DNA from: Acidovorax sp. SUPP3334
GTDB taxonomy: Bacteria; Pseudomonadota; Gammaproteobacteria; Burkholderiales; Burkholderiaceae_C
DNA: 64,000 nt
Assembly (NCBI RefSeq): GCF_030159055.1
Contig: NZ_BQXQ01000025.1
Location: forward strand, 1 to 64,000
Direction of reading: 5' to 3'
In this document: piece by piece, positions 8,701 through 16,311 of the stretch
Position numbering within the stretch: position 1 is the stretch's first letter
Layout: every line of letters begins with the position of its first letter
Position numbers and translations under genes: made by a program
Notes under the pieces: model-generated
Database searches by the model: none
What the model was told of the DNA's origin: nothing
What the model saw: only the letters and a program-made list of their open reading frames with translations

Positions 8701-9635
8701 TGCAGAACCATCAGTCTTCTCGCAGCGAGCTCAGCGAGACGGCCTACTCGGCCCGGGTGGTCTCCAGCCTGCTGCCTCTCTTTCACGAGGCATCGCAGGC
8801 CATCGCCCAGGCGTCCCCGGGCGAACGGCACCGCGTGGCCCGGCGATTCGCCGAAGCCGCAAAGTCCTATCAGCAGGGCGCGACCGAGGCCCTGGGCGAC
8901 TACCTGGAAGCCAGCATGCGCCTGCAATCGCGCAGCGACCGCCAGTCGGCCGCCATCGACGGCGCGAACGTGCGCCAGAGCGAACGGCTGGTGACGCTGA
9001 TGCAGCGGAGCCTGGAGGGTCTGGCCGAGCTTCTGGAGTGCCGCAAGATGGTGATCGGCATCCACGCGCGGAAGGCCAACAGGCACCGCGAAGTCAAGGA
9101 CGGCCTGATGACCATCAACAACCGGTACGGGCGGGCGGTCCAGAAGATCGACGACAGCATGGAGCAACTGGCGCAACGGCTGGATGTGGAAGCCCAGCGC
9201 CCGGGCTATGCCGACATCGCGAACGAGCAAAAAGACAATCTCATTGTCGCATTCAGCATGCTGATATGGCGGGGCAAATTCGAAAACGCCATCGTTCAGG
9301 CCCAGATGGCGATCGACTGGCTGGGAAGGTTCCTGGGCCCGGACCAACCGCAGCGCACGGCGTCGGAGCTGACGGGATGCATCGAGTTAGTCAACATGCT
9401 CCAGAGCATGCTGTCCGAACAAAACAAATTTGCCCTCGACACGGTGAAGCATGAGAGCAATACGCATCTGGTTCGGAAAATGCTCACGGCCTCGCTGGCC
9501 TGCGTGCAGCAGTTAAAGGTCTTGGAGGCGCGGATCGGCGTTTTGCCCCAGGCACTGGCCCCGGCCGCTGCGGCGTCGTCCAGCACGGCGCCGGCCACCG
9601 CCTCGCAGAAGACACGCCCACGCCGCAGGCGCTGA
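5769..9635 (+). CDS. Candidate type III effector, 1288 residues, with a duplicated helical module
   Basis: I do not recognise a family. The start at 5769 is the first in-frame ATG after the PIP-box -10 element; ATGs at 5676 and 5703 lie upstream of or inside it. Residues 1-75 are rich in Ser, Pro, Arg and Ala, like type III secretion leaders. Residues 94-116 form an acidic Ser/Asp cluster. The rest looks almost wholly alpha-helical and Ala/Gln-rich. Residues about 402-625 and 648-870 are a tandem duplication with a constant 245-residue offset: [13 protein letters not shown] against [23 protein letters not shown] against [10 protein letters not shown], and GEL-x10-C against SEL-x10-C. Residues about 1068-1250 look coiled-coil-like. 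The protein ends in KTRPRRRR, a possible nuclear-localisation-type tail. No membrane segment is seen. Base composition resembles the neighbours. Effector status is inferred from the promoter and the N-terminus. Confidence 0.75.
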   Translation: MLPISTRPTLAEARSTVAGEPAAPEAPSRTPSRSPSPRLRHGALPARSATPPPPGTPMAPRPAGLGASSSSERLQALMRHQAEGAVGNADITTDSDWESQSDSDSEASFDVIVDDSAIQAARQARTADITQAMARARTPQDLNAMVAQALQAARQAAQSSPLPTGEDISSALQPTYDHRTNGFMEAKQILRRLETAANAWKAAVQNHQAALSARDLLLPHAGSDFLDEQLMPLQALACRVRAQEKTLGGLLLLRQFPYAGAAGKARHHNEAADRLREACALREHEPRDGLPSGMADIDAALRQALAGIGPSMKALLNAIDPSGKLKGTPSQFAPPGSRASQPEAIEEAWLTHYAQSCATLEGAARDLLAAWGHPCDGSTAEAAEMARALTSPPAQEHRAALRREAALHQAVAPLLNSVQGLQDRATARQDTAPQAPWLHALEVFGDLSLALRSADDAGRRLQSHAAQWSPEHREASREAIDGLQTRIATAQSQASTRARAALHQSLGHLIEQGTSVLQKVRSEAGASQATARAALPDLAAAARSALAQLQSSGLHPRLAPLSLEQCRQVCTAVAQACEDMAQVPGTLAEAQQHAARLQLAEQRARQAAQGELAPSMHLLADLCGAAAKDALDTAAAMELQAASRLSTQREGALHAAMEPVLSALENRPPPAADAQSAPAHSWQRHSDVFEPLDRGLRAAQEAQSALDRHIAPWSEAQRHESSAVIGALQARITAAGTAVRETASSAVYQAFASIWRTGAAMLSGASEDGPDHAAAQSLAHQALAAARDFHGALQAFLARVPPQEHEGLALFAKAFQTLSTAGEALRMPLDEPAQALARAALLETAAKQAREAARSELKAPLQQWALWCDDLRTDAIGAAVLHDMKAIEALCEASDEALSAATWQLSDRLLATHELAFDLPFQVTDEGKVEMAEASPAPPTPAEDLAMAEEAAAIAQRAAHLRASLLTKIPHGALREMVQNHQSSRSELSETAYSARVVSSLLPLFHEASQAIAQASPGERHRVARRFAEAAKSYQQGATEALGDYLEASMRLQSRSDRQSAAIDGANVRQSERLVTLMQRSLEGLAELLECRKMVIGIHARKANRHREVKDGLMTINNRYGRAVQKIDDSMEQLAQRLDVEAQRPGYADIANEQKDNLIVAFSMLIWRGKFENAIVQAQMAIDWLGRFLGPDQPQRTASELTGCIELVNMLQSMLSEQNKFALDTVKHESNTHLVRKMLTASLACVQQLKVLEARIGVLPQALAPAAAASSSTAPATASQKTRPRRRR

Positions 9636-9681
9636 GGGTGCCTGCGGATCAGCGGATGGGCATCGCCATCGCAACGCCGAA

Positions 9682-9704
9682 ATTGCTATAAATTCAATAG
9701 CAAT
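9682..9704. repeat. Hairpin repeat between the convergent effector genes
   Basis: ATTGCTAT (9682-9689) and ATAGCAAT (9697-9704) form a perfect 8-bp stem over a short AT loop. It is the left module of the dispersed repeat found elsewhere in the window (near 34990, 36222, 41172, 46386 and 55004). It lies between the stops of the two convergent genes and could act as a bidirectional terminator. The rest of the 185-base gap shows nothing else. Confidence 0.5.
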
Positions 9705-9820
9705 ACAGGCATACAAAATACCGGCATACCGCTGTTTCTGCTTGAAAACAGGTCAGGGGCATGCCGCGATGGCCCATGGCGCGCTCGTGGCCGTCCCGGC
9801 GCCCATGCCGGGTAGAACGC

Positions 9821-11617
9821 TCACACCGGCACGCCACCCCAGCGCTGCAGCAGCAACGCGTCTTCGGCAGCGCGCCGGCGGTGCATGAAGTCGGCGGCGG
9901 CCTCGTTGTAGGCCACGCGCTCCTGCACATGGGCATCGCCATCGCGCGGAAGGTCGCGGTCATGGAAGGGGTCTTCCTCGAACGCCGCATCGAGGCGGGC
10001 GAACGGCTCGCGGTGCAAGTGCCGCATGCCGACGCGCCAGGTTTCGTTGGACAGCAGGTAGGCCGTGAGTGGGCGCCCGTCGCTTTCGGCGTCCATCACG
10101 CCCGCAGCCAGCGCCGAGAGGTCGCCGGGCGTCAGGACGCTTTGCCCGGCATAGGTCATTTCAGAGGGCACGCTGTCCGGCAGCGCCAGCAAGGCTTTCA
10201 GGCTGACCTTGGCATGCAGCATGGTCTCCAGCGGCTCGCTGCGGAGCTGTCGCTCCATGTCCTCGGGAACACCGGGCGTCTCCAGCGCCTGCAGGATGAA
10301 GTGGTGCACGGCCGTCTCCAGCGTTCCCAGCCGAAACTGCTGCCGCGCCCAGCCGTCCAGCCCCGCCGCGTCGATCCGGCCCTCGCGCACCGCGTGGGCC
10401 ATCTGGTGGTTGCGCACCATGAGAACGATGGCGGAAAAGCCTTCGGCCACGTTGTCGCCGCACGACCCGAGCGCGTTCTCGGCCATGGCCAGAACCAGCG
10501 CCCGGAGCCGGCCGTCGCCAGCGATGGCCCGAATCACCTGCGCACCCTCGTGCAGGAGGGTGGCGCCCGGCCCGTGCGCGTTCTCCAGCGCCAGCGTGGA
10601 TGGCAGCCTCCGCTCCAGCAAGCGGGCGAACGCGGGGGCATTTTCTTCGCCATCGAAGGCCTCCTGGGCTTCCAGCCAGAGCGAGAAGGATTCGCGCAGT
10701 TGCGATGCAAGCCGGGACGGCACGGATTGGTGCAGGGCCCCGGCTCCGATGGCCCGGTAGCCCCGCTCCGCGAGGGCAGCGATTCCCTCGCGGGACAGCC
10801 GTGCGGCATGGTCCGGCGTGAGCGTGGATTCGCTATCGCAATGGGCCTGCAATGCACCTTCGGCGGCATCGCGCAGGGGTTGCGACAGCGATTCGTCACC
10901 GATCACCCGCAGGAGGTGGTTGAAGGCGGCGCGGTACTCGGGGCCCCGCATGGGGATCTCGCCGTCGGGGGCCACGGCCATGCCGTCCACCGGAACGCAG
11001 GCCCGCAGCAGGGACAAAGCCCGCTCGCCGGCCTGGGCCAGAAGGCCCGCACCATGGCGGCTCTCCTGGCGGGCCCGCAGTTGCGCCTTCAGGACCGACA
11101 TCCACAGCCCCATTTCCTGGGATGGCGCCGGCAGATCGGGGCCCTGGCGCCAGCGCGCCTCCAGGGTTTGCGCGAGAAGCTGGCGCTGCTCGGGCGCCAG
11201 GGCCTTGGCATGCAGATATCGGGCGCTGGGAGACGCTTGCAGCCAGTCCTCCCATGCCGGCAAGGACAGGGCCGGCGCCTCGGCGGTTGCGCCTGGCGCG
11301 GGCGGCCCGGCGGGCGGCCCGGCCGTTGCCGGCGCATCCTGCGCGGCCCCTTCTGTGGGCGTGGGCAGGATTCTCAGCATCTCCCCCAGCGTGCGCCGTG
11401 CGGGGGCGGCGGATGCCAGCGTGTCGGCGGTCATTCCCGGCGCCGAAGGGGCGCGCGCCGCCAAGGCCTCCGGGGGCCGTCTCCACAGCGATCCGAGCGT
11501 TTGCCTCGCCGGCGCGTTGGTGGCCGAGCCGACGGGTGCGGCCGAGTGATCGGCCGGCCTCTGCGGCGGCAGCGCGGCAGGCATGGACGGCGCACGAACA
11601 GGGCCGGACAAGGGCAT
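9821..11617 (-). CDS. Candidate type III effector: NEL-domain E3 ubiquitin ligase lacking LRRs
   Basis: The 598-residue protein carries a NEL (novel E3 ligase, IpaH/SspH/SlrP) domain at about residues 300-590. It shows a helical entry with LRALVLAMAENALGSC, the catalytic CxD motif as C386-G-D388 followed by NV, then WARQQFRLGTLETAV, LKALLALPDSVPSEMTY and ETWRVGMRHL, in family order. These enzymes form a ubiquitin thioester on the Cys inside the host cell. IpaH-type proteins bind substrate through leucine-rich repeats; none is visible here. Residues 1-120 are a Pro/Ala/Ser leader with APARQTLG and APARRTLG repeated 35 residues apart, and residues 120-300 are helical and unassigned. The ATG at 11617 is the first after the PIP-box -10 element. 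Ralstonia NEL effectors (RipAW, RipAR, from memory) are the nearest idea. Confidence 0.85.
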   Translation of the reverse strand: MPLSGPVRAPSMPAALPPQRPADHSAAPVGSATNAPARQTLGSLWRRPPEALAARAPSAPGMTADTLASAAPARRTLGEMLRILPTPTEGAAQDAPATAGPPAGPPAPGATAEAPALSLPAWEDWLQASPSARYLHAKALAPEQRQLLAQTLEARWRQGPDLPAPSQEMGLWMSVLKAQLRARQESRHGAGLLAQAGERALSLLRACVPVDGMAVAPDGEIPMRGPEYRAAFNHLLRVIGDESLSQPLRDAAEGALQAHCDSESTLTPDHAARLSREGIAALAERGYRAIGAGALHQSVPSRLASQLRESFSLWLEAQEAFDGEENAPAFARLLERRLPSTLALENAHGPGATLLHEGAQVIRAIAGDGRLRALVLAMAENALGSCGDNVAEGFSAIVLMVRNHQMAHAVREGRIDAAGLDGWARQQFRLGTLETAVHHFILQALETPGVPEDMERQLRSEPLETMLHAKVSLKALLALPDSVPSEMTYAGQSVLTPGDLSALAAGVMDAESDGRPLTAYLLSNETWRVGMRHLHREPFARLDAAFEEDPFHDRDLPRDGDAHVQERVAYNEAAADFMHRRRAAEDALLLQRWGGVPV

Positions 11618-11645
11618 GGCGCATTGCGAAGTGAATAACACCAGC

Positions 11646-11707
11646 ATGATGCACCGGGCCCAGGGCCGGTACGCCCACCACTCCGAAGAGCGCGCGCTGC
11701 AAGCGAA
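11646..11707 (-). promoter_or_regulatory. Perfect PIP box and -10 element for the NEL effector gene
   Basis: On the minus strand: TTCGC (11707-11703), 15 bases, TTCGG (11687-11683), 31 bases, CATCAT (11651-11646). All defined positions of TTCGB-N15-TTCGB-N30-32-YANNNT are met. The ATG at 11617 is 28 bases below the -10. The box shares a short divergent gap with the threonine dehydratase gene, which itself has no PIP box in the plus direction. Confidence 0.88.
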
Positions 11708-11766
11708 CCGCGCTGCCCGCACCACCCATGGCGGCGCACGGTTCGGCACAGGCCACAATGGCGCCC

Positions 11767-12966
11767 ATGCTCACGCTCCAAAACATCCAGGATGCCGCCG
11801 TTCGCCTGCGCGGCCATGTGCTCGACACGCCCTGCGTGGAATCCAAGACGCTCTCGCAGATCGTGGGCGCGCAGGTGTTCCTCAAGTTCGAGAACCTGCA
11901 GTTCACCGCCTCCTTCAAGGAGCGCGGCGCCTGCAACAAGCTCAGCCAGTTGTCGCCCGAAGAGCAGCAGCGCGGCGTGATCGCCATGAGCGCCGGCAAC
12001 CATGCCCAGGGCGTGGCCTACCACGCGCAGCGCCTGGGCCTGCACGCCGTGATCGTGATGCCGCGCTTCACGCCCGGCGTGAAGGTGGAGCGCACGCGCG
12101 GCTTCGGCGCCGAGGTGGTGCTGCACGGCGACACGCTGGAAGAATCCCGCGCCCACGCCTATGCACTGGCCGAGGAGCGGGGCCTGACCTTCGTGCACCC
12201 CTACGACGACGAAGCCGTGGCGGCCGGCCAGGGCACGCTGGGCCTGGAAATGCTGCAGGCCGTGCCGGACCTGGACACGCTGATCATCGCCGTGGGCGGT
12301 GGCGGCCTGATCTCCGGCGTGGCGACGGGGGCGAAGGCGATCCGCCCCGGCATCGAGATCGTGGGCGTGCAGACCGCCCGCTTTCCGGCCATGGTGAATG
12401 CCATCAAGGGCACGCAGCATCCGCAGGGCACATCGACCATCGCCGAAGGCATTGCCGTGGGCACGCCGGGCACGATCACGCGGGAGGTGATAGCGCGGCT
12501 GGTGGACGATCTGGTGCTGGTGCAGGAGGGCGACATCGAGCAAGCGGTGCTCATGCTGCTGGAGATCGAGAAGACGCTGGTCGAGGGTGCGGGCGCCGCA
12601 GGGCTGGCGGCCCTGGTGCGCTATCCCGAGCGCTTTCGCGGCAAGAAGGTCGGCCTGGTGCTGTGCGGGGGCAACATCGACCCGCTGCTGCTGGCGGCCA
12701 TCATCGAGCGCGGCATGGTGCGCTCCGGGCGGCTGGCTCGCATCAAGGTCAGCGCGCGCGACATTCCAGGGGTGCTCGCCCGCATCACCGCCACCGTGGC
12801 CGAAGCCGGCGCCAACATCGAAGAGGTACACCACCAGCGGGCTTTCACCATGCTGGCGGCCCAGAACGTGGAGATCGAACTGGTGCTGCAGACACGCGGC
12901 AAGGCGCATGTGCAGCAGGTTCTGGAGCAATTGCGCGCCGCCCACATGGAGGCCGACCTGATTTGA
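11767..12966 (+). CDS. Threonine dehydratase (threonine ammonia-lyase), PLP enzyme
   Basis: This 399-residue cytoplasmic enzyme deaminates L-threonine to 2-oxobutyrate. The PLP-lysine segment reads TASFKERGACNKL, the cofactor phosphate loop reads VGGGGLISG, and SAGNHAQGVAYHA is the classic substrate loop. The final 75 residues (RIKVSARDIPGVLARITATV onward) form one ACT-like regulatory domain, as in the shorter catabolic or single-ACT biosynthetic forms; two-ACT IlvA enzymes are about 500 residues. I chose the ATG at 11767 (MLTLQNIQDA) by family alignment; 11758 is an alternative. Whether it serves isoleucine synthesis or threonine breakdown cannot be decided here. Confidence 0.9.
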   Translation: MLTLQNIQDAAVRLRGHVLDTPCVESKTLSQIVGAQVFLKFENLQFTASFKERGACNKLSQLSPEEQQRGVIAMSAGNHAQGVAYHAQRLGLHAVIVMPRFTPGVKVERTRGFGAEVVLHGDTLEESRAHAYALAEERGLTFVHPYDDEAVAAGQGTLGLEMLQAVPDLDTLIIAVGGGGLISGVATGAKAIRPGIEIVGVQTARFPAMVNAIKGTQHPQGTSTIAEGIAVGTPGTITREVIARLVDDLVLVQEGDIEQAVLMLLEIEKTLVEGAGAAGLAALVRYPERFRGKKVGLVLCGGNIDPLLLAAIIERGMVRSGRLARIKVSARDIPGVLARITATVAEAGANIEEVHHQRAFTMLAAQNVEIELVLQTRGKAHVQQVLEQLRAAHMEADLI

Positions 12967-13095
12967 CGGCGGCCATCGGCGTCGGCCCGCAGCAACCGGT
13001 TTTTTGTAGGAGAAAAGCGGTTTTTTGCGGAAATTCCCTGCCAAACACAGGACGTTGCATGGGATGGCGCACGGTTTTCGGCACACTGCGGGCCC

Positions 13096-14697
13096 ATGCA
13101 GCAACCAAAACGACGCCATTTCCTGCGCACCCTCGGCCGAGGTGCCGCCCTGGCTTCCGCCGGCACCCTCGGCCTGAACTGGACCCAGGCCTTCGCCAAG
13201 CTCAAGCCGTTGGGCAAGCCGCAGCCTTTTGACTTCGCCGCCCTCAAAGGCCAGGCGCGCGCCCTTGCCGGCAAGGCCTATGCCCCGTACCAGGGCACTT
13301 TGCCCACCTCGGTCACTTCGCTCGACTGGGACCAGTACCAGTCGATGCAGTTCCGGCCGGACCACTCGCTGTGGGCCGACGAGAAACTGCGGTTTCAAGC
13401 CAAGTTCTTCCACCTGGGCCTGTTCTTCAAGAAGCCCGTGCACATGTACGAACTGGCCGACGGCCAGGCCCAGGAACTGGCCTACGACCCGGCCATGTTC
13501 GATTACGGCAAGAGCGGCCTGAAGGCCGGCGACCTGCCTGCGGACCTGGGCTTTGCGGGCTTTCGCCTGAACTTCCACACCGATCCGGTGCGGGACGTCG
13601 CGGCCTTCCTGGGCGCCAGCTATTTCCGCGCCGTGGGGGGCGAGTGGCAATACGGCCTGTCGGCGCGCGGTCTGGCCATCGACACCGGCATGCAGCGGCC
13701 GGAAGAGTTTCCCGATTTCACGGCGTTCTACCTGGAGCGCCCCGCGCCGGGCTCCAACACGGTGGTCGTGCTCGCCCTGCTCGACTCCCCCAGCGTGGCC
13801 GGCGCATACCGCTTCGCCATCACCCCCGGCGACACGCAAGTGATGGAAATCGACGCGGCGCTGTACCCGCGCAAGGAAATCGAGCGCATCGGCATCGCCC
13901 CCTGCACCAGCATGTTCCAGCACGGCGAAAACGACCACCGCATGGCCAACGACTGGCGACCGGAAATCCACGATTCCGATGGCCTGTCCATGTGGCGCGG
14001 CAACGGAGAGTGGGTCTGGCGCCCGCTCACCAACCCGCCGAACCTGCAGTTCAACGCCTTTGCCGACCAGAACCCGCGCGGGTTCGGCCTGCTGCAGCGC
14101 GACCGCAACTTCGACCACTACCAGGACGATGGCGTGTTCTACGAGCGCCGCCCTTCGCTGTGGGTGGAGCCCAAGGCCGACTGGGGTGCGGGCTCGATCC
14201 AGCTCGTGGAGATTCCGACGATCGACGAGACCTTCGACAACATCGTGGCGTTCTGGAACCCCGAGCGCAAGCCGCAGCCGGGCGAGGAACTGCTCGTGGG
14301 GTACCGCCTGTACTGGGGCGCGCATCCGCCGGCCAAGCCGGCGCTCGCCAGTTGCGTGGCAACGCGCACGGGGCTGGGCGGCGTCGTGGGCCAGCCGCGC
14401 AAGTACTTCTCGTGGCGCTTTGCCGTGGACTTCGCGGGCGAAAACCTCGCGGCGCTGGGCCGCGATGCCAAGGTCGAGCCGGTCATCACGGTGAGCCGGG
14501 GCAAGGTCGAGATCACCTCGGCCCGCCCGCTCGATGCAGTCAACGGCTGGCGCGCGATGTTCGACATCCGGCCCGAGGACGACAGCACGGCGCCCATCAC
14601 CATCCGCATGTACCTGCGGGTGGGCAAGGAGCCGATCACCGAAACCTGGCTGTACCAGTGGGTGCCGCCTGCGCCGGCCGATCGCAAGCTGGTCTGA
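13096..14697 (+). CDS. opgD: Periplasmic glucan biosynthesis protein OpgD/MdoD-like
   Basis: The 533-residue protein starts with a twin-arginine-type signal, RRHFLRTLGRGAALASAG, followed by an Ala-rich cleavage region. It then shows the OpgG/OpgD two-domain body: FDFAALKGQARALA, a long beta-sandwich with FRLNFHTDP and SARGLAIDT, and DENPRGFGLLQRD-like text (here ADQNPRGFGLLQRDRNF) near the domain joint. OpgG and OpgD shape osmoregulated periplasmic glucans; the Tat signal favours OpgD over the Sec-exported OpgG. No opgH glucosyltransferase gene is adjacent. The 129-base gap before it (12967-13095) has only a short GGTTTTTTG-type direct repeat. Confidence 0.88.
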   Translation: MQQPKRRHFLRTLGRGAALASAGTLGLNWTQAFAKLKPLGKPQPFDFAALKGQARALAGKAYAPYQGTLPTSVTSLDWDQYQSMQFRPDHSLWADEKLRFQAKFFHLGLFFKKPVHMYELADGQAQELAYDPAMFDYGKSGLKAGDLPADLGFAGFRLNFHTDPVRDVAAFLGASYFRAVGGEWQYGLSARGLAIDTGMQRPEEFPDFTAFYLERPAPGSNTVVVLALLDSPSVAGAYRFAITPGDTQVMEIDAALYPRKEIERIGIAPCTSMFQHGENDHRMANDWRPEIHDSDGLSMWRGNGEWVWRPLTNPPNLQFNAFADQNPRGFGLLQRDRNFDHYQDDGVFYERRPSLWVEPKADWGAGSIQLVEIPTIDETFDNIVAFWNPERKPQPGEELLVGYRLYWGAHPPAKPALASCVATRTGLGGVVGQPRKYFSWRFAVDFAGENLAALGRDAKVEPVITVSRGKVEITSARPLDAVNGWRAMFDIRPEDDSTAPITIRMYLRVGKEPITETWLYQWVPPAPADRKLV

Positions 14698-14777
14698 TAC
14701 CCGTCGAAACCCTGTGGCGGCCGCGCGGCGGCTGCCGCTAGAATTGCGTAACTTTCAGGCAGCTACCAGGAGACTCC

Positions 14778-14933
14778 ATGGCCCACGACACGACCACCAC
14801 CCCGCATGTCGGCGAACACCACCATGCCCCCGATGGCGTGGAGGCCGTGGTGCCACTGATGCCCATCGTGCTGCCCGTCGTCGGCGGCGTGCTGATGTTC
14901 CTGCTGGCCTTCATCGCCATCTACATGGCCTGA
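14778..14933 (+). CDS. Small single-helix membrane protein, 51 residues
   Basis: An ATG at 14778 is preceded by a good ribosome binding site (CCAGGAGA, spacing six). The 51-residue product has a polar His- and Thr-rich head ([16 protein letters not shown], four of its residues His plus one earlier), then one strongly hydrophobic helix from [14 protein letters not shown] to the C-terminal IAIYMA. It is followed 25 bases later by a strong hairpin terminator, so it forms a complete stand-alone transcription unit. I do not recognise a family. The N-terminal His cluster could bind metal, which is speculation. Confidence 0.75.
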   Translation: MAHDTTTTPHVGEHHHAPDGVEAVVPLMPIVLPVVGGVLMFLLAFIAIYMA

Positions 14934-14958
14934 TCGCCCGGCACACTCCCTTCGCAGA

Positions 14959-14984
14959 GCCCCGCGCCGCGGGGCTTTTTTACG
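14959..14984 (+). terminator. Rho-independent terminator after the small membrane protein
   Basis: GCCCCGCG (14959-14966), one base, and CGCGGGGC (14968-14975) form a GC-rich stem directly followed by a run of six T. It separates the small membrane gene from queC. Confidence 0.85.
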
Positions 14985-15009
14985 CCCCCCTCCTTTGAAG
15001 GATGAACCC

Positions 15010-15714
15010 ATGAGAGCCGGCCATGCCCTGGTCCTTTTTTCCGGTGGACAGGACTCCACCACTTGCCTGGCCTGGGCGCTGACCCACTTCGAGCGGGTGG
15101 AAACCATCGGCTTCGACTATGGCCAGCGCCACCATGTGGAACTGCAGGCACGCCAGGACGTGCTGGCCGGCGTGCGCGCCGGGTTTCCGCAGTGGGCCGA
15201 CCGGCTGGGTGAAGACCACATGGTCGATCTCGCGGTGCTGGGCCAGATCAGCGATACCGCGCTGACCCGCGACACCGCCATCCAGATGACCGAGGCCGGG
15301 CTGCCCAACACCTTCGTGCCGGGCCGCAACCTGTTGTTCTTCCAGCTCGCCGCCGCGGTGGGCTACCGGCGAGGGCTGCACACGCTGGTGGGCGGCATGT
15401 GCGAGACCGATTTTTCCGGCTACCCCGACTGCCGGGACGACACGCTCAAGGCCCTGCAGGTGGCCGTGTCGCTGGGCATGGGGCAGCGCTTCACGTTCGA
15501 CACGCCCCTCATGTGGATCGACAAGGCCGCCACCTGGGAGATGGCGCGCCAACTGGGCGGCGATGCGCTGGTGGACCTGATCGTGCAGCGCTCGCACACC
15601 TGCTACCACGGCGTGCGCGACACCCTGCATGCCTGGGGCTATGGCTGCGGGACCTGCCCGGCCTGCGAACTGCGCCGCACCGGGTACGAACGGTGGAAGG
15701 CAGGCTACCGGTAG
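15010..15714 (+). CDS. queC: 7-cyano-7-deazaguanine synthase QueC
   Basis: The 234-residue enzyme makes preQ0 from 7-carboxy-7-deazaguanine in queuosine synthesis, using ATP and ammonia. It has the PP-loop [15 protein letters not shown] at residues about 9-23 and, near the end, the zinc site of four cysteines in [19 protein letters not shown] plus PAC. Family text such as [19 protein letters not shown] and [14 protein letters not shown] is intact. The ATG at 15010 has GAAGGATG upstream; a TTG at 14995 overlaps that site and is not favoured. No other queuosine gene is adjacent. It ends in TAG just before the iron-uptake unit. Confidence 0.95.
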   Translation: MRAGHALVLFSGGQDSTTCLAWALTHFERVETIGFDYGQRHHVELQARQDVLAGVRAGFPQWADRLGEDHMVDLAVLGQISDTALTRDTAIQMTEAGLPNTFVPGRNLLFFQLAAAVGYRRGLHTLVGGMCETDFSGYPDCRDDTLKALQVAVSLGMGQRFTFDTPLMWIDKAATWEMARQLGGDALVDLIVQRSHTCYHGVRDTLHAWGYGCGTCPACELRRTGYERWKAGYR

Positions 15715-15742
15715 CGGCTGGCGGCTGCTGGGCGACCGGCAT

Positions 15743-15766
15743 GTTTAGAATGAGAACAATTCCCAT
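15743..15766 (+). promoter_or_regulatory. Fur-box-like site ahead of the fecI gene
   Basis: The stretch GTTTAGAATGAGAACAATTC and the next bases (CCAT) resemble the degenerate repeated-hexamer Fur operator (GATAAT-type) and lie 33-56 bases ahead of the sigma factor ATG. FecI-type genes in proteobacteria are usually Fur-repressed. It is only a partial match by eye. Confidence 0.5.
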
Positions 15767-15798
15767 CCACGTGATTTGCTCGTTCGGCGGCCCCCTCC

Positions 15799-16311
15799 AT
15801 GTCAGCCTCTTTGCACCCCTTGGCCGCCGCTGCCGTCGAAACCATCTATCGCTCGCACCATGGCTGGCTGCTGGGCTGGCTCCGCCGGCGGCTGGGCAAT
15901 GCCTCGCAGGCCGCGGACCTTGCGCATGACACCTTCCTGAGGCTCATGGCGTCGCGCGATGTCGCGGCGCTGCGGGAGCCGCAGGCTTTCCTTCGCACGT
16001 TGGCGCATGGGGTGGTCGTCAACCATTGGCGCAGGCTCGACATCGAACGCGCATGGGCCGAAGTGCTGGCAGCCCAGCCCGAGCCGCAAGCCCCTTCCGC
16101 CGAAGAACACGCCCTCGCCGTGGAGGCCTTGTGCCGCATCGACGCCATGCTCGACCGTCTGAACCCGAAGGCCCGCAGCGCGTTTCTGCTGTCGCAGATC
16201 GATGGAATGGCCTATGCGCAGATCGGGCAGCAACTCGGCGTTTCGGAGCGGATGGTGAAGAAGTACATGGCGCAGGCCATGCTGCAGTGCCTTCTGCTGG
16301 CCGGGCAATGA
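15799..16311 (+). CDS. FecI-like ECF sigma factor (iron uptake)
   Basis: The 170-residue protein has sigma region 2 (YRSHHGWLLGWLRRRLGN, then DLAHDTFLRLM) and region 4 (LDRLNPKARSAFLLSQIDGM, then the helix-turn-helix IGQQLGVSERMVKKYMAQA), the pattern of FecI-type extracytoplasmic sigma factors. It would direct RNA polymerase to the promoter of the downstream TonB receptor gene when released by its FecR partner. Its stop overlaps the fecR start by ATGA, so the two are translationally coupled. A Fur-like site lies upstream, suggesting iron repression. Confidence 0.92.
   Translation: MSASLHPLAAAAVETIYRSHHGWLLGWLRRRLGNASQAADLAHDTFLRLMASRDVAALREPQAFLRTLAHGVVVNHWRRLDIERAWAEVLAAQPEPQAPSAEEHALAVEALCRIDAMLDRLNPKARSAFLLSQIDGMAYAQIGQQLGVSERMVKKYMAQAMLQCLLLAGQ

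Noticed and set aside
7809-9347. A minus-strand open frame of about 512 codons inside the large effector gene
   Set aside because: It is the antisense shadow of a GC-rich coding region; no ribosome binding site, family motif or independent promoter is seen.
14995-15009. TTG start five codons upstream for QueC
   Set aside because: The codons overlap the ribosome binding site GAAGGATG that serves the ATG at 15010, and the family starts just before the PP-loop.
15010-15714. QueC as part of a DNA 7-deazaguanine modification (dpd) defence cluster
   Set aside because: No dpd or restriction genes adjoin it; it sits beside a small membrane gene and an iron-uptake unit, so it is ordinary queuosine synthesis.
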